From Scytonematopsis contorta HA4267-MV1 (GTDB lineage Bacteria; Cyanobacteriota; Cyanobacteriia; Cyanobacteriales; Nostocaceae), in contig JAHHIC010000050.1 of the NCBI GenBank assembly GCA_019359035.1, positions 62,001 to 126,000 of the forward strand: a stretch of DNA of 64,000 nucleotides, given 5' to 3'. The translations under genes were made by a program, and so were the position numbers. The notes under the pieces are model-generated. The model was not told the DNA's origin, made no database searches, and saw only the letters and a program-made list of their open reading frames with translations. The stretch's first letter is position 1. Every line of letters begins with the position of its first letter. Of the stretch, positions 42,914 through 52,345 are shown piece by piece.

Positions 42914-43501
42914 TTACCAAATATACGTTAAATCCAAGACAAAGCCAGATAATATATTTTCACCAGAAATTGTAGTTGGATTTTCTAATATTTCTACATC
43001 CTGTGATGGACGATATATTTCTATTTGTCTATTTTTACGGTCAATTAACCAGCCAAGTTTAGCCCCATTTTGGATGTACTCCTGCATTTTTTCCTGTAGT
43101 GAGTTCAAAGAATCTGTACGGGAGCGTAACTCAATTACAAAGTCGGGACAAATAGGAGCAAATCCTTCTTTCTCTTCAGAACTTAAATTATCCCATCTTG
43201 CACGACTTAACCAAGAAGCATCAGGAGAACGATTTGCACCATTGGGAAGTTGAAAACCTGTCGAAGAGTCAAACACTTCTCCCAAATTACTTTGGGAATT
43301 CCAAATATCTAACTGAGTCGTTATTTTGACGTTTCGTCTACCTGTCTCGCTTCCTGTTGGTGGCATGATAAGTACTTCCCCTGATGCGGTTCGTTCAAAT
43401 TTATAATCTCGATTATTTTGACATAAATGCCAAAACTGTTCGTCTGTTAAATCGATTTTTAATTCTAAAATTGAAGATAAAGCTATGGGAAGTGTTTGCA
43501 T
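42914..43501 (-). CDS. Uma2 family protein
   Basis: 195 residues. FWHLCQNNRDYKFERTASGE at the start, then SPDASWLSRARWDNLS (metal Asp), CPDFVIELRSRTDSL (E-x-R variant of the PD-(D/E)XK core) and GAKLGWLIDRKNRQIEIYRP near the end. This is the branch of Uma2 with the NGAKLGWLID signature. It looks intact and is monocistronic. Confidence 0.88.
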   Translation of the reverse strand: MQTLPIALSSILELKIDLTDEQFWHLCQNNRDYKFERTASGEVLIMPPTGSETGRRNVKITTQLDIWNSQSNLGEVFDSSTGFQLPNGANRSPDASWLSRARWDNLSSEEKEGFAPICPDFVIELRSRTDSLNSLQEKMQEYIQNGAKLGWLIDRKNRQIEIYRPSQDVEILENPTTISGENILSGFVLDLTYIW

Positions 43502-43542
43502 AAGTTTGCTATAGCAGTCCTAAATGATTCGTAAAAATATAT

Positions 43543-43690
43543 GTAGTGCAAGCATCTTGCTTGCTACTAGAGACCTGTATGCTACTAGAGGTGGGTAGGC
43601 TACTAGAGACCTGTATGCTACTAGAGGTGGGTAGGCTACTAGAGGACTGTATGTTACTAGAGGCGGGCAAGATGCCCGCACTACAATTGT
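43543..43690. repeat. Tandem repeats in a hairpin-bounded block
   Basis: CTACTAGAGACCTGTATG and CTACTAGAGGTGGGTAGG alternate twice with a 36-base period. The block is bounded by TAGTGCAAGCATCTTGCTTGC on the left and GGCGGGCAAGATGCCCGCAC on the right, each a small hairpin of the kind also seen at 18107 and 45102. Confidence 0.8.
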
Positions 43691-43955
43691 ACATATTAAT
43701 AAGTTTAGTTTTTTACAAATGGATTAGAATTGCTATATAATATTAATTATTCTAATATTAAGTATCTTAGCATCAAGGTGTCATTTTAATTTTAGCTGAA
43801 TAAACAACTTTTAGACTTATATTTTATAGTTAAGTTGATGCTCATCTACTGATAAACCGCGAAAACCCCGATTATGTTTAGGAGTTTCAAAAATCGTCAA
43901 TCTCCAAATCTTAATTTGATGGCTTATAACCAGTTAGAGTATCAAATTTTTATCT

Positions 43956-44903
43956 ATGCCCAAAAGTCAAAAGTCAGAAACAAAATCTGATGTTGTTGTT
44001 CTGTCAACTTTTAAATTTGACGTAGCAATAGTTGAAGTCATATCCTCACAAAGCCCTTCTCAAAAGTCCACAATTAATATAATTAAACATTCCCACCAAG
44101 CTGAATTCTTTACAGAAAATCTACCAGGTAACATCATTCTAGAAATGGTATCTATCCCTGGAGGTCAATTTATAATGGGTTCCCCAAAAACTGACGAAGA
44201 AAGTACCGATGATGAGCGTCCCCAGCATGAGGTAAGCGTTCAACCTTTTTTTATGGGAAAATATCCTGTGACTCAAGCGCAATGGCGTGCGGTTGCAAAA
44301 CTTCCACAAGTAAATTGCGAATTAAATCCCGACCCTTCTGATTTTAAAGAGGATAATTTACCAGTAGAAAGTATTTCGTGGGATGAAGCTATAGAATTTT
44401 GTGATAGAACATCAAAATATACGGGAAAAAAATATAGACTCCCCAGCGAAGCTGAGTGGGAGTTTGCTTGCAGAGGTGGCACGACAACACCATTTCACTT
44501 TGGTGAGAAGATTACGGCAGAATTGGCTAATCACGACGGTGAGTGTATTTATGCCTCTAGGACTAATAGAGTAGATAGAAATAAGACTACCCCTGTTGGT
44601 GGCTTTGAAGTTGCTAATGCTTTTGGGCTATATGATATGCATGGCAATGTTTGGGAATGGTGTGCTGATGATTGGCATAGTAATTATGGCAATGCTCCGA
44701 ATAACGGAAATGCCTGGATAATTAATAATGTCGATGATAATGATAAACAATTCAAAATACTGCGTGGTGGTTCCTGGGTTAATTACCCAGAGTTCTGTCG
44801 TTCTGCGTCTCGCGGCAGCAGCAACCTCAGTGACTTTTGCTACAACGTTGGTTTCCGGGTTGTGTTTGCGTCGGTTGCAAGCACTCTTCTTTACCAGAGC
44901 TAG
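43956..44903 (+). CDS. FGE-sulfatase/SUMF1-like protein with C-type-lectin fold, putative DGR target
   Basis: 315 residues. After an unassigned N-terminus, ILEMVSIPGGQFIMGSPKTD begins a formylglycine-generating-enzyme-like domain: PQHEVSVQPFFMGKYPVTQA, NLPVESISWDEAIEFCDRTS, YRLPSEAEWEFACRGGTTTP and ANAFGLYDMHGNVWEWCADD. The C-terminus RGGSWVNYPEFCRSASRGSS and GFRVVFA is the ligand-binding surface that diversity-generating retroelements mutate in related proteins. Alone, such proteins usually act as binding or sensor proteins rather than true FGEs. No operon partner is evident. Confidence 0.8.
   Translation: MPKSQKSETKSDVVVLSTFKFDVAIVEVISSQSPSQKSTINIIKHSHQAEFFTENLPGNIILEMVSIPGGQFIMGSPKTDEESTDDERPQHEVSVQPFFMGKYPVTQAQWRAVAKLPQVNCELNPDPSDFKEDNLPVESISWDEAIEFCDRTSKYTGKKYRLPSEAEWEFACRGGTTTPFHFGEKITAELANHDGECIYASRTNRVDRNKTTPVGGFEVANAFGLYDMHGNVWEWCADDWHSNYGNAPNNGNAWIINNVDDNDKQFKILRGGSWVNYPEFCRSASRGSSNLSDFCYNVGFRVVFASVASTLLYQS
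44778..44849 (+). other. Candidate DGR variable region
   Basis: Between conserved RGGSW and GFRVV the codons are GTT AAT TAC, then TTC, TCT, and a run GGC AGC AGC AAC CTC, AGT GAC TTT TGC TAC AAC. Most end in C and vary at the first two positions, as expected if AAC codons of a template were mutated at adenines. The rest of the gene prefers A or T at third positions. No reverse transcriptase or template repeat is in the window. Confidence 0.55.
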
Positions 44904-45101
44904 TGGATGAGGAATCCCTAGGAGTGTAAATTGAAGAGTCCAGACCTAACTCCAGTGATGTCGGTAACGATTTCCAAAAATTAAACCTAGTCGGGTAGCC
45001 TAGTAAGTGTTTCACTGGACAGTTATCCGACTTAATCATTTTTATGTCTGTTGGTTATCACTGTTAGATATTAAATTTCAAATAAAAAATATCCAACCAC
45101 T

Positions 45102-45170
45102 CTTGTGGGGTGGGCATCCTTGCCCGCCGTGGTTGCAATGGACGGGATAGAAGCTCATCCCACAAAATTG
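45102..45170. repeat. Dispersed GC-rich hairpins
   Basis: CTTGTGGGGTGGGCATCCTT then GCCCGCC (copies also at 20683 and, inverted, at 4769), followed by GGGATAGAAGCTCATCCCAC. Both halves form small hairpins. Confidence 0.7.
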
Positions 45171-45370
45171 AATAATTTATTTCTGGAACTACTCTAAATA
45201 ATTGTCAAAACTCTTCTTATAATTATTATGTCTGACCTATATAGAAAGAACTTACGCAAGCTCGACGAAATCTTGGCTTTCTTGGCTTCTTGGCGGTTCG
45301 ATAATTCAAGCTTTCTGACGGTTTTTGCGTAAGTCCTGCTATAAATAAATTTTAGAATAATATGACAAAA

Positions 45371-45409
45371 AAGAACTCCCATAATTACTAACTGGGAGTT
45401 CTTCTTTTT
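45371..45409. terminator. Bidirectional intrinsic terminator
   Basis: Perfect stem AAGAACTCCC (45371-45380) with GGGAGTTCTT (45394-45403) followed by CTTTTT; an A run precedes it. It lies between convergent genes: the FGE-like gene (plus) and the DUF4351 gene (minus). Confidence 0.75.
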
Positions 45410-45487
45410 GAAATTATAAACATTCAAAGCGTAAAGGTCATTTTATAAGCTTTTATTTTTTAGCTACGACCAAAATCTCACAAATTT

Positions 45488-46441
45488 TTACTCTGGTTGA
45501 TTTGCTTGTAGCCAAGTTTGTAAACCCTCAATTCCTGTAAAATCTAGTAAAGCCTCCCCAAGCGACTCTAATTGAGTTAAATTCAAAGATTGAATCTGGG
45601 ATTTTAGCGATTCTGGTAACTCTCCCACTCGTTTTTGTAGTAGTCGTAAAATAAGGTTTAGTGCTTCTTCTTGTCTACCTTTCCTGTAGTCAATACGTTC
45701 ACCTGTTGTCATGTATCTCATAGTACGCTCCTGTTCAAATTGTTGAAACTCCTGCCAAAACTCTTCTTCTAGTCCCTCTGGCAACATCATAACCCAACCT
45801 ATAAATCGATACAGGTTACGAATATCTTTTTCTTCCAAACCCACTTCATACAGTCGTCGAATTAAGTTAAATTTAGATGTTTTGCGCTCCTGTGGTTTTG
45901 TCTTTGTTTGAAGTGTCCTTAAATGTGCCATTACAATTGTCGCAAATGGATTATCGCTCGCTTCTAGTTCTGCCCAACGATTTTGATAATCCAACAACTT
46001 GACGGTTCCAAACCTAAAGTTCATTTGAGTATCTGGATAACTGTAGCTGTAGCTATTTGGTCTCCATTTACGGTTTCCATCGCACAAAATTGCTAAACTA
46101 ATTACTGGTTGATGGAAATGACTGTATATTCGTAAGTGGTATTCAAACATTCTTTCTTCAAAGCCATCTTCTTTTTGTGCTTGTATTTCTACGTGTATTA
46201 ATAGAAAAACTTCTTCTCCTCCCTTGAGCCAAACTTTTACTAATTTGTCTGCGTATCTTTTTCCTTGCTCTGAATTTGGTGCTATTTTTTGAAATTCTTT
46301 ATCTAGAAACTCGTGTTGACGCTCCCAATCTATTATTGCTGCTGTTTGAGGAAAAAAGAATTGTATTGCTTGAGGAAAATAAGCCTCTAAAACTTCTTTC
46401 CACGGACTATCGTAATCAGCATATTGAATGTTATCAGTCAT
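45488..46441 (-). CDS. Rpn-like PD-(D/E)XK nuclease/putative transposase with DUF4351
   Basis: 317 residues of a different branch from the duplicated pairs. YADYDSPWKEVLEAYFPQAI at the start, then ADKLVKVWLKGGEEVFLLIH and VEIQAQKEDGFEERMFEYHL give the nuclease core (D...E-x-Q). FGTVKLLDYQNRWAELEASD, a YRKGRQEEAL hinge and a DUF4351 tail (KRVGELPESLKSQIQSLN, LLDFTGIEGLQTWLQ) follow. It is common in cyanobacteria in many copies. It appears intact. A role in DNA cleavage or recombination is inferred from family. Confidence 0.8.
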   Translation of the reverse strand: MTDNIQYADYDSPWKEVLEAYFPQAIQFFFPQTAAIIDWERQHEFLDKEFQKIAPNSEQGKRYADKLVKVWLKGGEEVFLLIHVEIQAQKEDGFEERMFEYHLRIYSHFHQPVISLAILCDGNRKWRPNSYSYSYPDTQMNFRFGTVKLLDYQNRWAELEASDNPFATIVMAHLRTLQTKTKPQERKTSKFNLIRRLYEVGLEEKDIRNLYRFIGWVMMLPEGLEEEFWQEFQQFEQERTMRYMTTGERIDYRKGRQEEALNLILRLLQKRVGELPESLKSQIQSLNLTQLESLGEALLDFTGIEGLQTWLQANQPE

Positions 46442-46664
46442 AATTTTCTCTGGAGATACGATATTTTTTATGATTATTTAAATCACTTAATTTCACAATC
46501 TCTCATGTGCCACTTTCTCCAGATGAGCGCAAATTTAGTAATTAATTTTACATCGATAATTAACATTAATTTATATATATTTAAATTCAACTTTAAGTTA
46601 AGATTGAGTTACTATATATTTTTTTAGTGCTAAAATAACGAAAAGCGCTGAGGTTAGGATAACA

Positions 46665-47234
46665 ATGGTTCAAACACCCTGTAAAACATTGACCCTGGAA
46701 GAATTTCTCGCGCTACCAGAAACTGAACCTGCTTACGAGTATGTTGACGGTCAAATAATCCAAAAACCTATGCCCCAAGGAAAACATAGTAGTATTCAAG
46801 GAGAGCTTTGCACAACAATCAATTCTGTTGTGAAAGTACAAAAAAATGGCTGGGCTTTTCCTGAATTACGTTGTACTTTTGGTGGACGTTCTATAGTTCC
46901 TGATGTCGCTGTATTTTCCTGGACAAGAATTCCTATAGACGCAAATGGTTATATTGCTAATACATTTGCCATAGCACCTGACTGGATAATTGAAATTCTT
47001 TCTCCTGAACAAAGTCATACAAAAGTTGTAAAAAAGATTTTACATGCTCTTAACCACGGAACTCAAATGGGTTGGTTAATTGACCCAGACGAGCGATTTA
47101 TTGCTGCTTATCCTGCTGGACAACAACCGTTAGCTTTTGAAGAAAATGAGGCTATTTTACCTGTACCGGAGTTTTGTCAAGGATTACAATTGACGGTAGG
47201 TGATATTTTTGGATGGTTAAAGGTAACTTTGTAA
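46665..47234 (+). CDS. Uma2 family protein
   Basis: 189 residues. LTLEEFLALPETEPAYEYVD at the start, IVPDVAVFSW (metal Asp), PDWIIEILSPEQSHTKVVKK (E-x-L of the core) and GTQMGWLIDPDERFIAAYPA. It looks complete. The next small gene begins 42 bases later on the same strand. Confidence 0.88.
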   Translation: MVQTPCKTLTLEEFLALPETEPAYEYVDGQIIQKPMPQGKHSSIQGELCTTINSVVKVQKNGWAFPELRCTFGGRSIVPDVAVFSWTRIPIDANGYIANTFAIAPDWIIEILSPEQSHTKVVKKILHALNHGTQMGWLIDPDERFIAAYPAGQQPLAFEENEAILPVPEFCQGLQLTVGDIFGWLKVTL

Positions 47235-47276
47235 CTAACTTTTAATATGGGGGGTTTCTTAATAGGAGTAAACATC

Positions 47277-47504
47277 ATGTCAACTGTTGTACATCCTCTT
47301 TGCTGGCGAATTATTACAAGGGAAGTAAGCAACAATAAACTAGGTTGGGCAAGCAAATCAGCGGTAGTTACAGAGCTATTCCGAATTAAAGGTGGAAAAC
47401 TTGGGCATTATTTAGTAAATCTAGCAGAGCGTAAATACTACTACTGTGGTGAGACTTGGGAAGACGTGAAGGCTAAATTCTTGGATTTGGGTATTGGAAG
47501 ATAA
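47277..47504 (+). CDS. Hypothetical small protein
   Basis: 75 residues from ATG 47277, preceded by AATAGGAG. LCWRIITREVSNNKLGWASK and a YYYCGETWEDVKAKFLDLG tail; soluble, no recognised family. It follows the Uma2 gene and slightly overlaps the open frame of the methyltransferase gene, suggesting a small operon. Confidence 0.5.
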   Translation: MSTVVHPLCWRIITREVSNNKLGWASKSAVVTELFRIKGGKLGHYLVNLAERKYYYCGETWEDVKAKFLDLGIGR

Positions 47505-47535
47505 ATCAAATTATCTCGCAATTCTATTAGTCATG

Positions 47536-48297
47536 ATGAATTACTTTGCTTCAAACTCAGCAGCAGAACGTTATGCTAAGGGAAGACCTTACTTTCATCC
47601 AATGATTGTCGGACACATCAAAGAATTTATGAAGCTCACAAAACCATTATCCTCTGTCCTTGACGTTGGTTGTGGTACTGGTCTTTCCACTATTGCTCTG
47701 AAAGAAATAGCTCAAAATATTATTGCTGTGGATGCTTCGTTCGAGATGATTGCGTTAGCTCCCAAAGAAAATCGCATTAAATATGTTGTTGCTCCTGCTG
47801 AAAATCTTCCTTTTGAGGAGAACGAATTTGACTTGATAACCCTCTCACAAGTATTTCACTGGCTTAACAGGGATAAATTTCTTTCAAAAGCCAACAAAAT
47901 TCTTCGTTCAAATGGCTGGCTTATTACCTATGATAACTATTTTTTAGGTCAGATGGTAAAAAATCCAGAATTCCACAAATGGTTTAAAGAAGAATATCTT
48001 GTAAGGTATTCGTCCCCTCCGAGAGGGAAGCTTACATTCACAGCAGAAAATACTCATCCCTATGGATTCCGTTTAATCAAAGAAGTACAGTACGAAAATA
48101 ACATAACGTTTTCTCTTGAAGGATTGGTAGATTATTTAGTCACACAAAGTAATGTTATCGCTGTAGTAGAAGGGGGTAGAGAAAACATCGAAGAAGCTAG
48201 AAATTGGTTAACGGGAGTCATCAAACCTATGTTTATAAATCCTAAAGAGGAGGAATTTTTATTTAGCGTGTTTATGTGGTATCTGCAATGCTTCTGA
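47536..48297 (+). CDS. Class I SAM-dependent methyltransferase
   Basis: About 253 residues from ATG 47536 (ATG 47533 and TTG 47494 are alternatives). SSVLDVGCGTGLSTIALKEI is motif I, IIAVDASFEMIALA motif II and APAENLPFEENEFDLITLSQ motif III/IV, followed by the HWLNRDKF segment typical of the UbiE-like methyltransferases of small molecules. The substrate is unknown; the N-terminal NSAAERYAKGRPYFHP is common in this branch. Confidence 0.85.
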   Translation: MNYFASNSAAERYAKGRPYFHPMIVGHIKEFMKLTKPLSSVLDVGCGTGLSTIALKEIAQNIIAVDASFEMIALAPKENRIKYVVAPAENLPFEENEFDLITLSQVFHWLNRDKFLSKANKILRSNGWLITYDNYFLGQMVKNPEFHKWFKEEYLVRYSSPPRGKLTFTAENTHPYGFRLIKEVQYENNITFSLEGLVDYLVTQSNVIAVVEGGRENIEEARNWLTGVIKPMFINPKEEEFLFSVFMWYLQCF

Positions 48298-48577
48298 TTA
48301 TTCCAAATGTTTGCAGGTAGATTGGTTAATTCTTGTAGTTTATTCGCAACATCGACTCTGTGATATTTTGATAAATTTAACTCAGCAATCAAAAGCGTCC
48401 TTTGCGTTCACAGACTCGTTCGGAGTTCCTGTGGTAATTTGAGAACTGTTCATAAACCCCACCTCTGTCTACAATGGGAACCATTGGTTCCTATGCTTTG
48501 AAATTCAAAGTCTTAAATGATTTATATATATCCCAAACGCTAAAATTAAAGCAAGTTCTAATCAATCTTATTATTTT
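48298..48577. other. Intergenic region
   Basis: 280 bases. Contains the palindrome GGAACCATTGGTTCC near 48478 and a minus-strand open frame without convincing features; no gene is called. Confidence 0.4.
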
Positions 48578-48904
48578 ATGACTCTCAAAGAATTACAAAA
48601 TCAGATTTCCGCACTACCCCCAACCGAAAAAGCAGCAATTATCCAAAATCTAACTCAGACCACTAGTATTGGTGCTAAAGGTATCACTAAAACAAGTGGT
48701 GTTTGTGGTGGAGAAGCTTGTATTGCTGGAACTCGGATTGCTGTCTGGCTTTTGATTGAAGCGTGTCGTTTGGGTATTACTGAAGCTCAACTTTTGCAAG
48801 ACTACCCCCATATTAATGCAGCTGATTTAGTTAATGCTTGGGCTTATGCGGATGCTCATCCTGAAGAAATAGAAGCAGCTATCAATACAAATGAGGTTGC
48901 TTAA
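48578..48904 (+). CDS. DUF433 family protein (antitoxin-like)
   Basis: 108 residues. An N-terminal helix (LKELQNQISALPPTEKAAII) precedes the DUF433 core KTSGVCGGEACIAGTRIAVW, then LLQDYPHINAADLVNAWAYA. The family is a small DNA-binding-like module normally followed by a DUF5615 PIN-like toxin gene. Here no such partner follows; the next gene is rsmA on the other strand. It is therefore an orphan. Confidence 0.85.
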   Translation: MTLKELQNQISALPPTEKAAIIQNLTQTTSIGAKGITKTSGVCGGEACIAGTRIAVWLLIEACRLGITEAQLLQDYPHINAADLVNAWAYADAHPEEIEAAINTNEVA

Positions 48905-49041
48905 TCGAAGACCCCTAAATTCGGATAAATTCCAGCAAAAATTTTCTTTGTTAAATTATAACCAGGGATTGGAATGAACATAACTCAAAACCGTCTCCTT
49001 AAAATCGTCATCCCACATCACCTAACCCAACTCCAATCAAC

Positions 49042-49914
49042 TTAATCCTCTTCCTCTTCTTCTTCAGCAAAATATTCCAACCTCGAATCTACCACTCCCA
49101 CCCCAGAATTATAAAGATAATTAGCTAAACTAACCCATTGCTCAACACTTAAATTTTCAGCACGAGACAGAGGATTAATATCTAATTGCTCCAATAAACT
49201 ATTCAATCGGTCACTCTCAATAACCGACTGCAAATTATTTTTCAGCATTTTTCTCTTAGAACTAAACCCCAACTTAACCAAAGTCTCCAAAAACTTTGGA
49301 CTCTCAGCAACATCTTTTATCTGACGTGGAATAATCCTAATTATCGCAGAATCAACCTTAGGTGGTGGATAAAACTCACCAGCTTTAACAACCGAAATCA
49401 TCTCACAACTTGCTAAATATTGTACCTTCACAGATAACGCACCAAAAGCTTTCGTCCCTGGAACAGCAACCAACCTTTCCGCTACTTCTTTCTGCACCAA
49501 CAAAACCATCAAATCATATGGATTATTGTTTGGCTTACTAATAGTACCCAAAAGCCTCTCAATAATCGGACCAGTAATATTATAAGGAATATTAGCCACT
49601 ACTTTATTCTGCCTTTGAAACGCAGGAAACCCCGTCAACAACCCCTGTAAATCCACTGATAAAAAATCTGCATTCAAAAGTAAAAAATTACTCCTCTTAC
49701 CAAACTCCTTCGTCAACACCCTACACAAATCCCTATCTATCTCCACAGCAAGCAACGTCTGTACTATCGGTAACAAACGACGAGTTAAAACCCCCATCCC
49801 TGGACCAACCTCCAACACACAATCGCTACTATCAAGCTTTGCGGCTGAAACGATGTCAGATAAAGCCTTTTCACTCCTTAACCAATGCTGAGCAAAGTGC
49901 CTACGTGGTTTCAC
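49042..49914 (-). CDS. rsmA: 16S rRNA dimethyladenosine transferase
   Basis: 290 residues. RRHFAQHWLRSEKALSDIV at the start is the conserved RNA-binding opening, LEVGPGMGVLTRRLLPI binds AdoMet, VVANIPYNITGPIIERLL is the catalytic NIPY motif, and FSSKRKMLKNNL is the C-terminal signature. It dimethylates the two adjacent adenosines at the 3' end of 16S rRNA. The acidic tail EEEEEED is unusual but plausible. ispE lies downstream on the same strand after 6.3 kb of accessory genes. Confidence 0.96.
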   Translation of the reverse strand: MKPRRHFAQHWLRSEKALSDIVSAAKLDSSDCVLEVGPGMGVLTRRLLPIVQTLLAVEIDRDLCRVLTKEFGKRSNFLLLNADFLSVDLQGLLTGFPAFQRQNKVVANIPYNITGPIIERLLGTISKPNNNPYDLMVLLVQKEVAERLVAVPGTKAFGALSVKVQYLASCEMISVVKAGEFYPPPKVDSAIIRIIPRQIKDVAESPKFLETLVKLGFSSKRKMLKNNLQSVIESDRLNSLLEQLDINPLSRAENLSVEQWVSLANYLYNSGVGVVDSRLEYFAEEEEEED

Positions 49915-50580
49915 AATTTATCACCCTTTCTACGTATACATCCTACAAGTTATCAAAAATACCATTTCTTATTTTCTTCTTACTTTTTAATACCTCTTTT
50001 TTACTCATTTTACTAGCTAATCTATTGACATTTAATACTGAAAGTGCTATATAATAAGGGTTTTATTGATTTAGAGTAATAGTATAAGATATAACATAAG
50101 CTTTTTCCAGTAGTTGATACAAGGACTATTGATTATAAGAAAGATTTTACCGTAAAGGAGTCGTTAAAGTAGATTATAAAATTGTCGTCATAGGATGAAA
50201 TTTTCAGTTACTCCTTAGAAGGTTGTATATCTATAAGGGTTTTATTATATATTTATGTTGATGATTGTTTCCCTATCTTGGTCACGTATTTTGTCAGTAT
50301 TTATGAAAACTGGGGATTTGTTCATATCAAGTTTTTTTGAGGGATTATTTTAATTGTCCAATTTTTTCTGTGGAAGATACTTTTACTCAGTTGTTTATAT
50401 TGTGACTGTTGCAAATGAATAAAAGCACAATCAAGATAATTAGGGGTTTTACTCTAATTTTGCAAACCGGAGGTCTTCCCGGAAAGTATTTTGAATTGCA
50501 TAGAGTTTTATTAATGTAAAAAATTATTGAGATGAATGTTATCTACGATAATATGGTACTAAAGTCCTGTAAATTATTGA
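49915..50580. other. Intergenic region, 0.67 kb
   Basis: AT-rich and without a supported gene. AAACCGGAGGTCTTCCCG near 50465 is a second copy of the motif seen near 19861. The region should hold the rsmA promoter and that of the Uma2-like gene to the right. Confidence 0.45.
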
Positions 50581-50595
50581 TTGAGAGTGGACTGG

Positions 50596-51385
50596 ATGTC
50601 ACCAGAAACAACCCAATTACCACCCGATATTGCAACCGACTCCTTGGATTGGCAACCCCCAATGCCACCAAAAGATTTAATTTTTGATGACGGAGAACCT
50701 TTGGAAAGCAATCGGCACCGTGTCGCTATGAACCTGCTGATTTGTTCGCTCAAGTATCACTGGAGTGAACGTAGTGATTTTTTCGTTGGTGGGAACATGT
50801 TCGTTTACTATAGTAGTAAGCAAGCTAGAAATAGAGATTTTAAGGGGCCTGATTTTTTCGTGGTCTTGGATGTGGAAAAAGACCCAACACGCTTGGGTTG
50901 GGTCGTATGGGAAGAAAATGGTCGTTATCCAGATACAATTATTGAGTTATTATCTGACACCACAGAAGAGCAGGACTTGGGTGAAAAAAAAACGCCTTTA
51001 CGAAAAAGTATTTAAGACCAAAGATTATTTTGTATTTCATCCCTTCAAAGAAAAGTCACTTCAAGGGTGGCATTTAGATAGTGATAAAGGCTACCAACCA
51101 ATAGCAGAAAATTCTCAGGGATGGTTATGGTGTGAAAGCTTGGGATTGTGGCTAGGAACATGGAATGGCACAGTAGAAGATGATAGTACGAATTGGCTCA
51201 GATTTTATGATGAAGCAAGTAATGTAGTTTTGTTACCAGAGGAAGCCGAAAGACAACGTGCTAATCAAGAACGAGAAGCGAGATTAAATGCTGTATCTCG
51301 ACTATTGGATATGGGACTGAGTCTGGAACAAGTTGCACAAGCGCTTAGTTTATCATTAGCAGAGGTTGAAGCTTCGTATCATTAG
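50596..51385 (+). pseudogene. Uma2-family gene with a frameshift at an A9 tract
   Basis: The first frame (ATG 50596) runs MSPETTQLPPDIATDSLDWQ to TTEEQDLGEKK, then leaves the family sequence and stops at 51015. The second frame resumes with RLYEKVFKTKDYFVFHPFKE and ends at 51385. The switch falls exactly at nine A residues (50984-50992); eight would restore one 260-residue Uma2 protein with the usual C-terminal helix (RLLDMGLSLEQVAQALSLSL). It is either a real or sequencing frameshift, or a slippage site. The stop codon lies inside the start of a repeat array. Confidence 0.8.
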
Positions 51386-52345
51386 CTGAGTAATACGATT
51401 AAATTCGGGGATGAACAGAGTTGAGTCTGCAAGTGTCAAGCTAATATCTAGCTAGCGCATATTATCTCAGGTAACTAAAAGCGGTCATGTGAAATTTTGG
51501 TTCATTAGCTGGGTAATACGATTAAATTCGGGGATGAACAGACTCAAGTCTACAAGTATCAAGCTAATATCTAGCTAGTGCATGTTATCTCAGGTAACTA
51601 AAAGCGGTCATGTGAAATTTTGGTTCATTAGCTGGGTAATACGATTAAATTCGGGGATGAACAGAGTTGAGTCTACAAGTATCAAGCTAATATCTAGCTA
51701 GCGCATATTATCTCAGGTAACTAAAAGTGGTGATGTGAAATTTTGGTTCATTAGCTGGGTAATACGATTAAATTCGGGGATGAACAGAGTTGAGTCTACA
51801 AGTATCAAGCTAATATCTAGCTAGCGCATATTATCTCGGTTAACTAAAAGTGGTGATGTGAAATTTTGGTTCGTTAGCTGGAAATTCAATTAAGTTCTGG
51901 GACTGATGTCATCAAGAAATTTTGGGTGTTGGGTCTCTGTAATTTAGCTTCGATGAATGAAATGCTAAAAAAATTTTGATTAAAGCTTGGGGAATTGACA
52001 GCTTATACCTTTCACTACGAAACCAGTTAAATTTTCTTGGACTTTCAAACTCAACAAGCTTCGGAAACTCCTCAATCAAGCAACATCATTTTGCGATCGC
52101 ACCTTACTTAAAGCAGCCGAAAAATCAGCCTGATGTCCTAGATTATGATAGGTGATGAAGCTCAAGCAAATTAGGGATGAAAAATCGAATCATGCAAACG
52201 GAACAATTTTCTTGCTGAGTCCCTGGTTATGTCCCTGAACTTTATTACATCACCCAGCTAAGGAAGCAAAATTTTACATGACTGATTTTAGTCAATTGAG
52301 ATAATATATGCTAGCTAGATAGTAGCTTGATAGTTGTAACCTAAA
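51381..52345. repeat. Inverted-repeat element A, with amplified left terminal repeat
   Basis: Four full 123-bp direct repeats start at 51381, 51504, 51627 and 51750, with a partial fifth at 51873. Each contains ATTAGCTGGGTAATACGATT and AAGCTAATATCTAGCTAGCG. A core follows (about 52065-52250, starting CCTCAATCAAGCAACATC, with a GCGATCGC site), then one inverted repeat (about 52252-52345, CACCCAGCTAAGGAAGCAAA). The order is left repeat amplified, core, single right repeat. Confidence 0.85.

Noticed and set aside
43546-43740. Plus- and minus-strand frames of about 60 codons with Leu/Glu or Ser repeats
   Set aside because: They translate the 36-base tandem repeat block.
43956-45400. A DGR reverse transcriptase or template repeat next to the FGE-like gene
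   Set aside because: I looked for RT motifs and for a second copy of the GGTTCCTGG...GGTTTCCGG stretch in the window and found neither, so only the target is proposed.
51381-51880. Possible CRISPR array of 123-bp units
   Set aside because: The whole unit repeats with no unique spacers; it is a plain tandem repeat.
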